DNA of 64,000 bases from Gerris lacustris (Eukaryota; Arthropoda; Insecta; Hemiptera; Gerridae): NCBI GenBank assembly GCA_951217055.1, contig OX578286.1, positions 42,485,937 through 42,549,936 of the forward strand. Direction: 5' to 3'. This document shows, piece after piece, positions 1-10,165 of the stretch (positions within the stretch are counted from its first letter, which is position 1; every line of letters starts with the position of its first letter). Under the pieces are notes generated by a model. That model was not told the origin of the DNA, did not search any database, and was given only the letters and a program-made list of their open reading frames with translations. The translations under genes and the position numbers were made by a program.

Positions 1-1140
1 ACTTTTATTTCTTTGTTTAACTTTTTCTTTTTTTTTTTTGTTAAATGTAAAACACGTCTATAATTAGTTTTCAAGTTTGTTTATTGAATTCATAAACGAA
101 TTGGAATGATGGAGTGGGAATAATTAGTACTGATCGTCAGAACTTACTAAATTATTAATCAATTTGAAATGAAATACTCTAGAAGTAATATGTTCAGTTA
201 ATAAAAGACTTCAGTTCAAAAGCAATATCATTCAGTTCTCAATCATTGCAACAATTGCTCAATAAAAATACAACAATTGCTTAATTAATGTATCAATTGC
301 TTCGTTTGATTTCATCAATTAGTTCATTTATAAATATAAACTCAATTAACTAATTTAAATAATAATTTAACGGCCACAGTTAAGTCATATATTGTGCTTG
401 ATTAATTTATTTTAATTACTCGATTAATTCATCTATTGATTGATTAATATACCAATTACTTATTACTTTATTAATATATTAATTCTTCACTAAATCTATT
501 GCTCAATTAATTTATTTCAATTAATTCAGGTTGATTGATTAATCATATCTATTGCTCAATTGGTTCATATACTTTTTGATTAATTGGATGATTTGATTGA
601 TTAATATATTAATTGCACATCTTTTGTTAATCTTTTTTTATTTCCATTGATCAAATTAATTTATTAATATACAAATTGCTCAATAAACGAATAAATTTAT
701 TGATTCATGAGTTAAATAATTATGAATTGTGATTTATTATTATTATTTTAATTAGTGTTTTGAATACTTTTTTTTGGAAAGGAGAAGAAATTATTTGTTC
801 AAGTAAGTAAGCTATTATTAATTATTATTTATTTATTTGATGCATCTAACTATGTTTTGTATACTGTGTGACTGCTGAAGTCTTGATATGAATATGACAA
901 TAGTCGTCGAAATTCCTCAGAATTTTATCAAATTTTTATAAAATGATAAAAATATGCAATGATCATTTGTCAATAAGTGTAGGCGAAGAACACCCCCCCC
1001 CCCCCTGCTTTGGCTTTACTCAATCCTATTTGCTTATTCAAAACGAATACATGAATTCAAGAAAGTAAATTAGATATGTAACCTTTTGACCTTAATAACT
1101 GACCTTCAGAATGATCAACAATGCTTCGAAATTATACTAG
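1..1140. other. AT-rich intergenic DNA, no gene seen
   Basis: Low-complexity sequence with many degenerate ATTGATTAAT and CAATTGCTCAATTAAT words between about 240 and 700, plus a short C tract near 993. No coding or element signature was recognised. Confidence 0.6.
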
Positions 1141-2360
1141 GGCTATCCGAGGGCTACTTTCAACAAATCATCAAAATTTCATAAAAATCAAATAAGTACT
1201 TTTGAAGATATAGGTGTAAATAAATGAATGCTTGTGCGCATGTGGAAGAGAAACAAATGGGTGCAAAAGGATAAAACTTATATGGAACCAACAATAGGTT
1301 AATTATGACCTACCACAACAAATCTCATTAAAATCGGATCGATAGTTTTTAGGGTCCGTAGGCAAAACCAAGGACCCTTATATTTTCCTGAGTGTGTCTG
1401 TCCGTCCGTCTTGTCGCCTGCACTCACGGCTACACCTTTCGTCCGATCACTTTGAAATTTGGCATGTATGTGTCTTGTACCTGCCCACATATTTTAAAAA
1501 TATAGCGACTTAAAAATTTTTTTTTTTTTAAAAATAGGGTAAAAAAACTTAAGGGTTAACATTTTTTCATTTTTTTTTCGACACCATGAGGGGTATCATA
1601 TGAAAGGGTACGTCGAGCTGATTACAAAAATATATAATTATTCTGTTATAACTTTGATAGGGCGAGCGTAGGCAAGTTTGAAGTGGGTGTGAAACGTGTC
1701 CCCCCCCCTCTATCTCGCTTATGTGAAGTGCAAAAAATCTGAAAAAAATCCTGAATATTCTTCAACCAAAAGTAAAGATACCACTTTTTGGAAATTTCGA
1801 AAAAAATATTATTTTATTTTTTATTGACAAAATACGTTTTTTTATAACTATGGTCTTTTGATGTATTTATATAATTGTAGTCCGGTTCAGTGGCAAAAAA
1901 ATACTTTATCAGAAGTTTGTTTATGTGTTTTGAGAATATCAGACCCATAGGATAGTTCAAAGTTCAAAGTAAGCTTTTTAGCATTTTAAAAAACACCATC
2001 AATAGGGTACTACTTAAACAATACAGTGTGGTGGCCTACGGACCCTCGCTGTGTGCTGACTAGCACACGCTTGACCTGTTTATTAAGATATGTTGGTTCG
2101 CAATAATTGAGCGACAGACAGACACACAAACAGACAGAAACGGAACAAAAATACTTCCTGACGCCTAAAACGAATTTGTGTCTTGGAATTACATAGCTTC
2201 TGTTACCTTCGGTATCACTGGAAGCAATATCCAAACAATTTTGATAGAAATATAAAACGGGGGAAAATTTAATAAGTATAACAATGATAGATATAGTAAA
2301 AGCATAAAATCAATAAATCATACGAAATATGAAGACAGGAAGCTATGTGCCACATTAATT
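1141..2360 (+). mobile_element. Family A inverted-repeat element, right part, split by a family B insertion
   Basis: Shares the internal sequence of the other family A copies: a tract near GGGACCAACAATAGGCTAAT, an ACAGACAGACAC run, and a GTTACCTTCGGTA segment. It ends with AGCTATGTGCCACATTAATT and GCCTGACTA near 2340-2365. Family B (1352-2082) sits inside it, between AGTTTTTA and TTAAGATATG. Non-coding; the left end is missing. Confidence 0.7.
1352..2082 (+). mobile_element. Family B element, copy 1 (about 730 bp, non-autonomous)
   Basis: Begins GGGTCCGTAGGC (1352-1363), with the reverse complement GCCTACGGACCC at 2034-2045. A conserved tail follows with the hairpin GTGTGCT-GACT-AGCACAC and CTTGACCTGTTTA. 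Close copies lie at 9147 and 46840. TTA flanks both sides, and the neighbouring family A copy (2526-2550) shows the uninterrupted site. No transposase ORF; the superfamily is unresolved. Confidence 0.75.
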
Positions 2361-2365
2361 GCCTG

Positions 2366-2810
2366 ACTATTGTACATGAATTAAAGTATTAATTTAGCAA
2401 AATTGAAATGAAACCATGAAAAAATGGATAAATATGGAATATGGACGCAAAAGGTTGAAATTTATAGGGGACCAACAATGGACTAATTATGACATATTAT
2501 CGAAAATTCATTAATATCGGACGAGTAGTTTTTAAGATGTGTTGGTTTGAAAAAATTAAGCGACCGACCGACAGACAGACACGGAACCAAAAATGCTTCC
2601 TGATGTTAGAAACCGATTTCTATATTGGATTTTTTGAAATTGGTGACTTTAAAAACGTTCGTTCTTCAAAACGATCATATAGCTTTCATACCTTCGGTAA
2701 ACTCGGAAGCAAAATTTAATATAGTAGAAATAATGTATTGTAAAAGCATAACTTCATTTAAGTACGTTATAGGATGCAAGGAAGATATGTGCCACACTAA
2801 TTGGTTTTTT
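2366..2810 (+). mobile_element. Family A fragment, tandem to the previous copy
   Basis: Repeats the family A interior (ATTTAGCAA, GGGGACCAACAATGG, an ACAGACAGACACGG run, GAAGATATGTGCCACACTAA near 2783). It contains the unoccupied version of the site used by family B in the adjacent copy. ORFs over it are incidental. Confidence 0.7.
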
Positions 2811-4734
2811 ATTAGTGGTTAGATTTTGTACTTATCGATGACACAGATGCAGGACCGTCGAATTATCAGGTGAATTCGAATAAATTGTTTTTGACATTTT
2901 CATGTTTAGGCTGTGCTACATAACTCGAAAAGCGTTACTAAAAAACGTTACCCAGTGTATCAAGGAGTTAGAAAGGTATAGGAGGTGTGCACAGTGTGTC
3001 TTCAGCTTTTGGGCCTCCCTCCACCGCACGTCATGTCATAGGGCCGAAGAAAGTCGAAAAGATTTATACGTGTGACAGGGAGTTAAGAAAGTACAAGAGG
3101 TTGCCATCAACTCTCAGCCCTCTCGGCCTAAAGAAATAAAAAGTATGAAGGCATATTAACAATTCGTAGAAGGCGGGCCGAGGCCTTTGAATTCAGTCGT
3201 TTGTAATCAAGCCGCGACAGTGCCGGTTTTATTTCATTTTATGTCGGTAGTTTACGCAGAGCGAAAACATGAAAATGTCTCACTGTCTTGCGGACTCGTA
3301 TGCGCAAGAAGTATTTTTTTAAATTAAAGATCTACTATTCATTGAACTTATTTATTAGTGGTTAGTAAAGGGGAAGAAACAAAGATTTTTGTTGACACTG
3401 ATGCAGGACCATCGAATTATCAAATGAATCCTAATAAATTAAGATAAAACAGACTAACAGATTCTCTGTTCTACACTTAGATGTAAGCAGATTTATAATC
3501 TTCATAAATATTTATATGGATAGGATGAAATCTTGTACTGTTAGTTACCATCTTCATGTTGGTCGTTAATTGGTAGATATAAAGGTTAAGGGTTGAAAGT
3601 GGGGAGGTTAGACTTTATTAACCTGTTCACCTTAAGGTTCCAAAGAGTTTCTCGTATTAAGGTAGAGGGGGTGTATGGAAGGTTACGAAAAAAAACTGTT
3701 ATGGTGGATCAACAAGTGTATACGCTTGCTCTAGTATGGCTAAATCGTGGTAGGGGAAGAAGGAGAAGGGTGAGAAAAAAAAATTAGAAGAGAGAGGGAT
3801 AGAGAACTTGATGAACTCTTAAGTCGAAGAAGAAGGGGTAGAAGTTTATTGTATGTCCACCTTCTTTTTAAAAAAATTACTTAAGAGAAGGAACCGAAGT
3901 TGGTCGAATCCGCACTTGAGGAGGGGTTCGTTCTGAGAAAGAGGCGGATATACCACCGGTGGTAGGGTTGGTTAAAAGAATCCACTTCTTAAAAAGTTCT
4001 TTGGAAGAAAAAAAAAGAGGGAGGTTACCGAAGAGGAAGGCGGGGACTTAGAACGTATCTTCCCCAAGAAGATGATACTTGGGTGGGAGAAAATTTCAGA
4101 TAGTACGGTGCCTAACCGCGGCCAAACAACCTTCTCAATATAAAACCGTGCTGAGAACTTCTTACAAATCGAACTATTTCAAACCGACCTGTTATAACAT
4201 TAAAAAAGGGGGGAAAAAAATGTCGTCAACATAATTCAACATTTTCATTTGAAAAATCAAAAGTTATTACTTACTTGCATAAGTCATTTATAAGTTAAGA
4301 TTTTGCAAAAAAAAAAAAACAACAAGAATTTGCTAAAAAAAATACAAGCGCGGCACATTATCACAAAGGGAAAAATGTTGAAATTAAAATGCCCAAATCG
4401 CTTAAGAAGAAGACGCTTAATTCAGAACATTATGAAATAACTTAAATGTAAATATTTTTCTAGATCAATATGATCTGAGTTTTAATTGTTTTATGGAACT
4501 ATCCTGGCTCAACCCACCCGTATCAGATCTGGTAAGCAATCAAATATATTTCAAATTCATTTATTAACCTTATAAATAATAAGACCTTTCTTTTCTTTAA
4601 AATAATTAAATTTTTTTTTTTTAAATAATTAAACTAAGTTCATTTAAAAAAAATCTATGCTTTCTTATCGGAAATTCATATCGCTAACTACATATTGCTG
4701 TTTTAGCTTTTTTCTTGAGTCAGAAAGTGGGTTA
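2811..4734. other. Unassigned region with a duplicated segment and a purine-rich tract
   Basis: A segment around 2805-2886 (TTATTAGTGGTTAG, GATGCAGGACC, TCGAATTATCA) recurs at about 3351-3440. From about 3590 to 4180 the + strand is strikingly rich in A and G (GGGGAAGAAGGAGAAGGG-type runs). A 64-codon ORF at 3593-3787 lies in it but has no recognisable domain. The remainder is AT-rich. Confidence 0.45.
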
Positions 4735-5165
4735 AACATCGATTAGTAATCATTCTGAAACGTCCAAGACAGAAATGAACTTAAGTCGTTAGGGAACATT
4801 TTTTGTCTACCATGTCAGTCTGTTCGTTAAAATGTTTGCAAACACCCACATTTTACATACATTATTTAGATAATTAATAATCGTTCTGAAATGTCCAAGA
4901 CAGAAATGAATTTAAGTCGTCAGAGAACATTTTTGTTTTGTCTCGCATGTCTGTCAGTTCGTTAAAATGTTTGCGACATTATTTGGATGTTACTTTGCGA
5001 GTAACCGCATTTTACATATATGTAAAATGTAAAGTAACACCCGCATTTTACATAAATTATTTGGATAATTAGTAATCATTCTGAAATGTCCAAGACAGAA
5101 AAGAATTTAAGTCGTCCGGGAACTTTTTTTGACTCGTATGTCAGTCCATTCGTTAAAATTTTATA
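4735..5165 (+). repeat. Three copies of a ~130-190-bp repeat leading into the 42-bp array
   Basis: The block ATCATTCTGAAACGTCCAAG, then ACAGAAATGAA..TTAAGTCGT, GGAACATTTTT and GTTCGTTAAAATG occurs at about 4745, 4878 and 5067. A perfect palindrome, ATTTTACATATATGTAAAAT, lies near 5010-5030. Confidence 0.75.
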
Positions 5166-5595
5166 CGAACGCCCTCATTTTACGTACATTATTTGGATGT
5201 TACTATACAAAAATCCACATTTCAGCTACATTATTTGGATGTTACTTTGCGAAAACCCACATTTTAGCTACATTATTTGGATGTTACTTTGCGAAAACCC
5301 ACATTTTAGCTACATTATTTGGATGTTACTTTGCAAAAACCCACATTCTAGCTACATTATTTGGATGTTACTTTGCAAAAACTCACATTTTAGCTACATT
5401 ATTTGGATGTTACTTTGCAAAAACCCACATTTTAGCTAAATTATTTGGATGTTACTTTGCAAAAACTCACATTTTAGCTAAATAATTTGGATGTTACTTT
5501 GCAAAAACTCACATTTTAGCTACATTATTTGGATGTTACTTTGCAAAAATCCATTTTTTAGCTACATTATTTGGATGTTACTTTGCAAGCACCGA
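5163..5595 (+). repeat. 42-bp tandem array, about 10 copies
   Basis: Unit starts ACATTATTTGGATGTTACTT and continues TGCAAAAACCCACATTTTAGCT. Because 42 is a multiple of three, two frames stay open for 117-118 codons with a 14-residue repeat. This is a minisatellite property, not evidence of a protein. Its start grows out of the 3' part of the preceding repeat. Confidence 0.85.
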
Positions 5596-5979
5596 TATTT
5601 TATATAAATTATTTAGCTGTTTCATACTGCATTTGAATGTTACATCAATTATTTTGATGTTAAATTAGCTAAAAATGATCTGTATTAAGTTTGCCTTTAT
5701 TCACACTAACCACTAAATATTTCCTATAATTTATTTTTACTTTTGCTTCCGAACCGGCAGAAGGTTCTATATAAATTTATTTGTAAGTAAGCTCAAAACA
5801 ATAAAATTATTTGATTTTATTATTGTTGGTATATGTAACAATATGTCATTCAAAAAAGAAAAGAAATTAAGACACTTTATATACATTATTTATTCCATGA
5901 CACTGCAACTATTATTTGAAAGTTGTTTAAATTTATTTAGTTATAATTTATCAAATTAATAATGCCATAAATGAGAAAT
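5596..5979. other. AT-rich DNA, nothing recognised
   Basis: No gene, terminal repeat or tandem structure was recognised between the 42-bp array and the next family A copy. Confidence 0.5.
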
Positions 5980-6925
5980 AGTTTGCCTATTAGTGTGGCA
6001 CATAGCTTGCTCATATCCTTCCTACTTTAATGCTTTACTTTTAGCACCCATAATTGTCTAATTGATTTAATTTCCCCCCTTTTTTTGCTTCCGCGCTTAC
6101 CAAAAATACGGCTGAATAGTAATCATAAATTATTTGGTTGTATAAATTATGACGTTGTGATTGTTTGTTCATATTAATCAATTAGGAAGGATCAATTAAG
6201 CAATAATAAATTGGCGCAGAAAGTTGAACTTAATATGGGTCGACTTGTAGGCTAATTTTGATAAGCCATGTTCATTTTTTTCATCAGAAAAGTAGTTTTA
6301 AAAGATTGGAAAAGAAGGTGTTAAAAATATTTAAAAAAAGTGCATATGAAGGAGAATGGAATAGGCACAGAAGTTGAAATTAATAAGGACGAACAATAGG
6401 CTAATTATGACCTACCTTACAAATTCCATCATATTGTTGTCCGAAAATTTATTTTTTAAACTGTAGACAGGGTGAAAGACATATCCGAGACCAGAAGCAG
6501 TGGCGTAGGAACGGGGGGGGGGCTATCGGGCTTGAGCCCCCCCCTCCCCCCCCCGGTCAGATTTGAAGGGGCCATAAAATTACAAATAAAATAAAAATTA
6601 GCACATGGGTTTATGTCTAAAACTGCTTAAAATGCTGTTTTTGAACGTTTATTTTCCAAAATTTTCCCGGGGGAGGACCCCCCGGACCCCCCTTCTATAA
6701 GGGTGGGGGGGGGGGGGGTAGAGAAAGGATAGGTTTTAGTCTGGCACCTTAATTTCTAAAATTGAGCACAGAAAAAAGAGTATGTCCCCCCCCCCTTAGT
6801 GGAGGTGTCGAGCCACTCCCGTCAAAAATGAATTCCTACGCCACTGACCAGAAGTGTTCCTCTAATGTCTGAAATGGATTTCCGTCTTAGCATCTTTCAA
6901 TCTGGAGACAAAAAAATCCGTGTGG
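5980..6925 (+). mobile_element. Family A copy interrupted by a hAT MITE
   Basis: Left end GTTTGCC then TATTAGTGTGGCACATAGCT at about 5983-6010. The interior resembles the other copies, and resumes after the 6498-6846 insertion with TGTTCCTCTAATGTCTGAAA. It fades into family C sequence at about 6920. Non-coding. Confidence 0.65.
6498..6846. mobile_element. hAT-type MITE with perfect 8-bp target duplication
   Basis: Begins CAGTGGCGTAGGAA and ends TTCCTACGCCACTG, so the termini are inverted repeats starting CAGTGGCGTAGGA. It is flanked by identical ACCAGAAG at 6490-6497 and 6847-6854. CAGTG termini with 8-bp duplications are the hAT hallmark. The 349-bp interior has C- and G-homopolymer runs and no ORF, so it is non-autonomous. 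Confidence 0.92.
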
Positions 6926-7572
6926 TGTCGCGGGACACCCGGTAGGAACCAAGTTCCTTACAGTTTTCATTAAATATAAATTATAAAATCACACTGCTAC
7001 TTACGTATACATTGCTAACTACTTATACATGGTGGAGTTAGAAAAGAAACAAAATTAAAAGTAACGAACTGTTTGTACCTAACAGAGTTAAGGCAAAATT
7101 AAAAGAAAATCATTATTTGTATCATTAAAGCAAGCGTCTCACTATAAATATATATTGAATATAAGAAAAAAGTTGATCATGATGAGTTTATAGTGAAAGA
7201 GTATGTTTGTTAAAGGAGTTTGGATTGAAATATAGGGCTGTTTTCTACCTACCCGGCCAATTAATTTAAAATATTATAAAATATATCTCTTCCCTACTCT
7301 ACAGCTTCTTCTTGTATATCAGGGTGAAATTTTACATGATTATATTTTATTTATTTACTATTTACAAACAAAGTGACATTTTTGACATATATAACAAAAA
7401 TAATCAAAACAAGTCAAGTAAAAGGCTTCCTTAATAACACTTTTTCCCGTCTTTTGAAGCTTACGTTTACGCGAGCGTTGCGCGTGAACGCTTGGGCGGA
7501 TAACGTTTCCGACGAACTCAGCCTGGGCATTGGTAAAATGTACATGTGTACCAAATTTCATCTAACTATTTA
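6923..7572 (-). mobile_element. Family C repeat, copy 1 (~630 bp)
   Basis: Reverse-complement relative of 19105-19735. Shared landmarks: CGGGACACCCGGTAGGAAC at one end; paired tracts GGCCAATTAATTTAAAATAT and CTACAGCTTCTTCTTGTAT; and the near-palindromic ACGTTTACGCGAGCGTTGCG segment near 7465-7485. Two short ORFs (7358-7573, both strands) have no family match. The superfamily is unknown. Confidence 0.75.
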
Positions 7573-7901
7573 AACTTCCACCTTTTTGAAACAAAATGGA
7601 TGACCAATCTTATCTAAAACATTCCTTGAAGGTAGCTAATTATTTTGGATGCCTGCTTTGTTGCTTTACTTAAGCAGAACAAAAGGTATAAGGAATCATA
7701 AAAAGAGAGATTTATTACAAAAATGTGTGCCTATTATTGTTGTGAAACGGATTTCTGTCAAGGATTGTTTGAATTCGGGCATCAAAAACTAAGTTTCATT
7801 ATTAAGAATTATCACAATGCGTCCCCTTTCCTATGGTATGTTTGGAATCAAAAATATAATTATTCTGATAAATAAATCAGCCGCAATATATATGAAGAGT
7901 A
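7573..7901. other. Spacer with a family A-like scrap
   Basis: Contains GAAACGGATTTCTGTCAAGG near 7745, a family A word, but no other structure. Confidence 0.4.
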
Positions 7902-8435
7902 ATCAATGAGTAAATCTGCACAATATGATGAATCAATGAGTAAATCTGTACAATATGATGAATCAATGAGTAAATCTGCACAATATGATGAATCAATGAG
8001 TAAATCTGTACAATATGATGATGAATCAATGAGTAAATCTGTACAATATGATGATGAATCAATGAGTAAATCTGTACAATATGATGAATCAATGAGTAAA
8101 TCTGTACAATATGATGATAAATCAATGAGTAAATCTGTACAATATGATGAATCAATGAGTAAATGTGTGCAATATGATGAATAAATGAGTAAATTTGTAC
8201 AATATGATGAATCAATGAGTAAATCTGTGCAATATGATGAATCAATGAGTAAATCTGTACAATATGATGATGAATCAATGAGTAAATCTGTACAATATGA
8301 TGAATCAATGAGTAAATGTGTGCAATATGATGAATCAATGAGTAAATTTGTACAATATGATGAATCAATGAGTAAATCTGTGCAATATGATGAATCAATG
8401 AGTAAATCTGCACATGATGATTAATCAATGAGTAA
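7902..8435 (+). repeat. 30-bp tandem array, about 18 copies
   Basis: Unit AATCAATGAGTAAATCTGTA followed by CAATATGATG, with some 33-bp copies carrying an extra GAT. All lengths are multiples of three, so the array reads open on both strands (92 and 79 codons on +, 183 on -) with a 10-residue repeat. There is no start context or domain, and one copy contains TAA. It is treated as a minisatellite. The copies are contiguous, with no spacers. Confidence 0.9.
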
Positions 8436-8844
8436 ATAAATGCTAATTTAGGAAAGCAAAGATTTTAACATTGGACTTGCTTTTATTTGTAAATGAAACA
8501 ACAATCTTGTAAAACAATGTAATGCCGTGTAATTGTATGTGTTGTGTGTCACTGTAACATTATATTCGCTGCATCTGATAATATCTAACAACGGAACAAG
8601 GTTTCGCGATTACATCTCGCGAGAATTTGAGTATACAAAACACTTCGTTACAGTTACTCGGTTTTTTGGGAGTAACAGAATCTCAGCATTGAAGTAAGAA
8701 GACTAATGGTACAATGAAATGTGCGTAGAATCATAAAGTTTAATGTCAAATTCATTTTAGAAGTAAAAATAAATCGCAGTATTATAAGCACATTTGACTT
8801 TGTTTCCTACCTGTGCCTTGTACCCAAAGAAGAGGGGATATTGA
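8436..8844. other. Unassigned DNA
   Basis: Contains TCGCGATTACATCTCGCGA near 8606-8624, a short GC-rich inverted repeat. No gene was recognised. Confidence 0.4.
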
Positions 8845-9078
8845 AGTGACGGCACTTCTTTAGATTGTTACTCCCCTTTTAAAAAAAATAGAGGGAAGTA
8901 ACAATCTAAAGAAGGTGCACGGAATGTTCACGGTTACTCCCCTTATTAAAACAGAAGTTTGATATTCCTTTACCCCAAAATACCTTTGACTGAACATCCC
9001 TTTGTCTTAAGAGTTATTTAGTCATAGTCATTAATATTCTAAAAAAAACAGGGGAGTAACAATCTAAAGAAGTACCAA
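8845..9078. mobile_element. Family D MITE (TTCTTTAGATTGTTACTCCC ends), copy 1
   Basis: Begins ACTTCTTTAGATTGTTACTC and ends GAGTAACAATCTAAAGAAGT, about 22-bp terminal inverted repeats. The left end carries an extra foldback copy (8849-8917). Interior words GATATTCCTTT and AGTCATTAATATTC recur at 26700 and 44950. Non-coding. Confidence 0.8.
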
Positions 9079-9146
9079 AGTGACTATAAATATATATATA
9101 TATATGTATATACATATACTAAGAACCCCCTCCACCTTAATTTTTA

Positions 9147-9756
9147 GGGTCCGTAGGCAAAATTAAGGACCCTTATATTTTCCTGCGTGTAACTGTCCGT
9201 CCGTCCTCTCGCGTGCTCTCACAGCTACTCCTTTCGTCCGATCACTTTGAAATTTGGCATGTATGTGTCGTACCTGCCCACATATTTTAAAAATATAGCG
9301 ATTTAAAAAAAATTAGGGTAAAAAACCTTAAGGGTTAATTTTTTTTTTTTTTTCGACACCGTGAGGGGTATCATATGAAAGGGTACGTCGAGCTGATTAC
9401 AAAAATATATAGTTCTTTGGATATAACTTTGATAGGGCGAGCGTAGGCAAGTTTGAAGTGGGTGTGGAACGTGCCCCCCCCCCCCCTCTAAAAAATATTA
9501 TTTTATTTTTTATTGACAAAATACGTTTTTTTATAATTATGGTCTTTTCGATGTATTTATATGGTTGTAGTCCAGATCAGTGGCAAAAAAATACTTTATC
9601 AGAGTGTGTTTTGAGAATATCAGACCCTTAGAATGGTTCAAAGTAAGCTTTTTAGCATTTTAAAAAACACTGTTTATACTCATTACAGTTAAACACTATA
9701 TAGTGTGGCCTACGGACCCTCGCTGTGTGCTCACTAGCACACACTTGACCTGTTTA
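9147..9756 (+). mobile_element. Family B element, copy 2
   Basis: Same GGGTCCGTAGGC start, internal inverted motif GCCTACGGACCC, hairpin GTGTGCT-CACT-AGCACAC and CTTGACCTGTTTA tail as copy 1. It lacks about 100 bp of the middle found in copies 1 and 3. Left flank TTA, right flank TTT. Confidence 0.8.
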
Positions 9757-9829
9757 TTTACTTTTAATACATCAGAGGCGACATTTAATTTTTGGCTCAG
9801 CGCGTGGTATACACTTAGCGAAAGTACCC

Positions 9830-10165
9830 ATAAGTTTCTGCATGATGCAAGGATCTTATATAAAGGGGATGCAGGGTTGTGGCAAAAAAGTGACCCCATA
9901 GAGATATGTAAAATATGAGCTCCAATGGGACAAATTACCTTCCTCTTGGTTATAGCTTACTAATAATTTGTTTATAATTTCAGTTTATAACCTGTTAAAG
10001 AAGGTAATTTGTCCCAGTTCAAAGGTCGTGGAGCATGCACAGTATGATTTTTCTCTCCAATTTCTTTTGCCTCCATGGGGTCACTTTTTTTGCCCTAAAC
10101 CCCTTCTTAACATTCCATCCCCTTTATATAAGATCCTTGGCATGATGGGGGCCATTATGGACACT
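9830..10165. mobile_element. Foldback element with ~120-150-bp arms
   Basis: AAGGATCTTATATAAAGGGG (near 9849) is mirrored by CCCCTTTATATAAGATCCTT (near 10119). CAAAAAAGTGACCCCAT is mirrored by ATGGGGTCACTTTTTTTG, and GGGACAAATTACCTTC by GAAGGTAATTTGTCCC. A short AT-rich loop lies near 9955-9990. No ORF of substance. Confidence 0.75.

Noticed and set aside
7877..8428. 183-codon ORF on -, the second longest in the window
   Set aside because: Lies entirely in the 30-bp tandem array and exists because the period is a multiple of three; no domain or start context.
7902..8435. Possible CRISPR array
   Set aside because: Units are contiguous with no variable spacers and the genome is eukaryotic.
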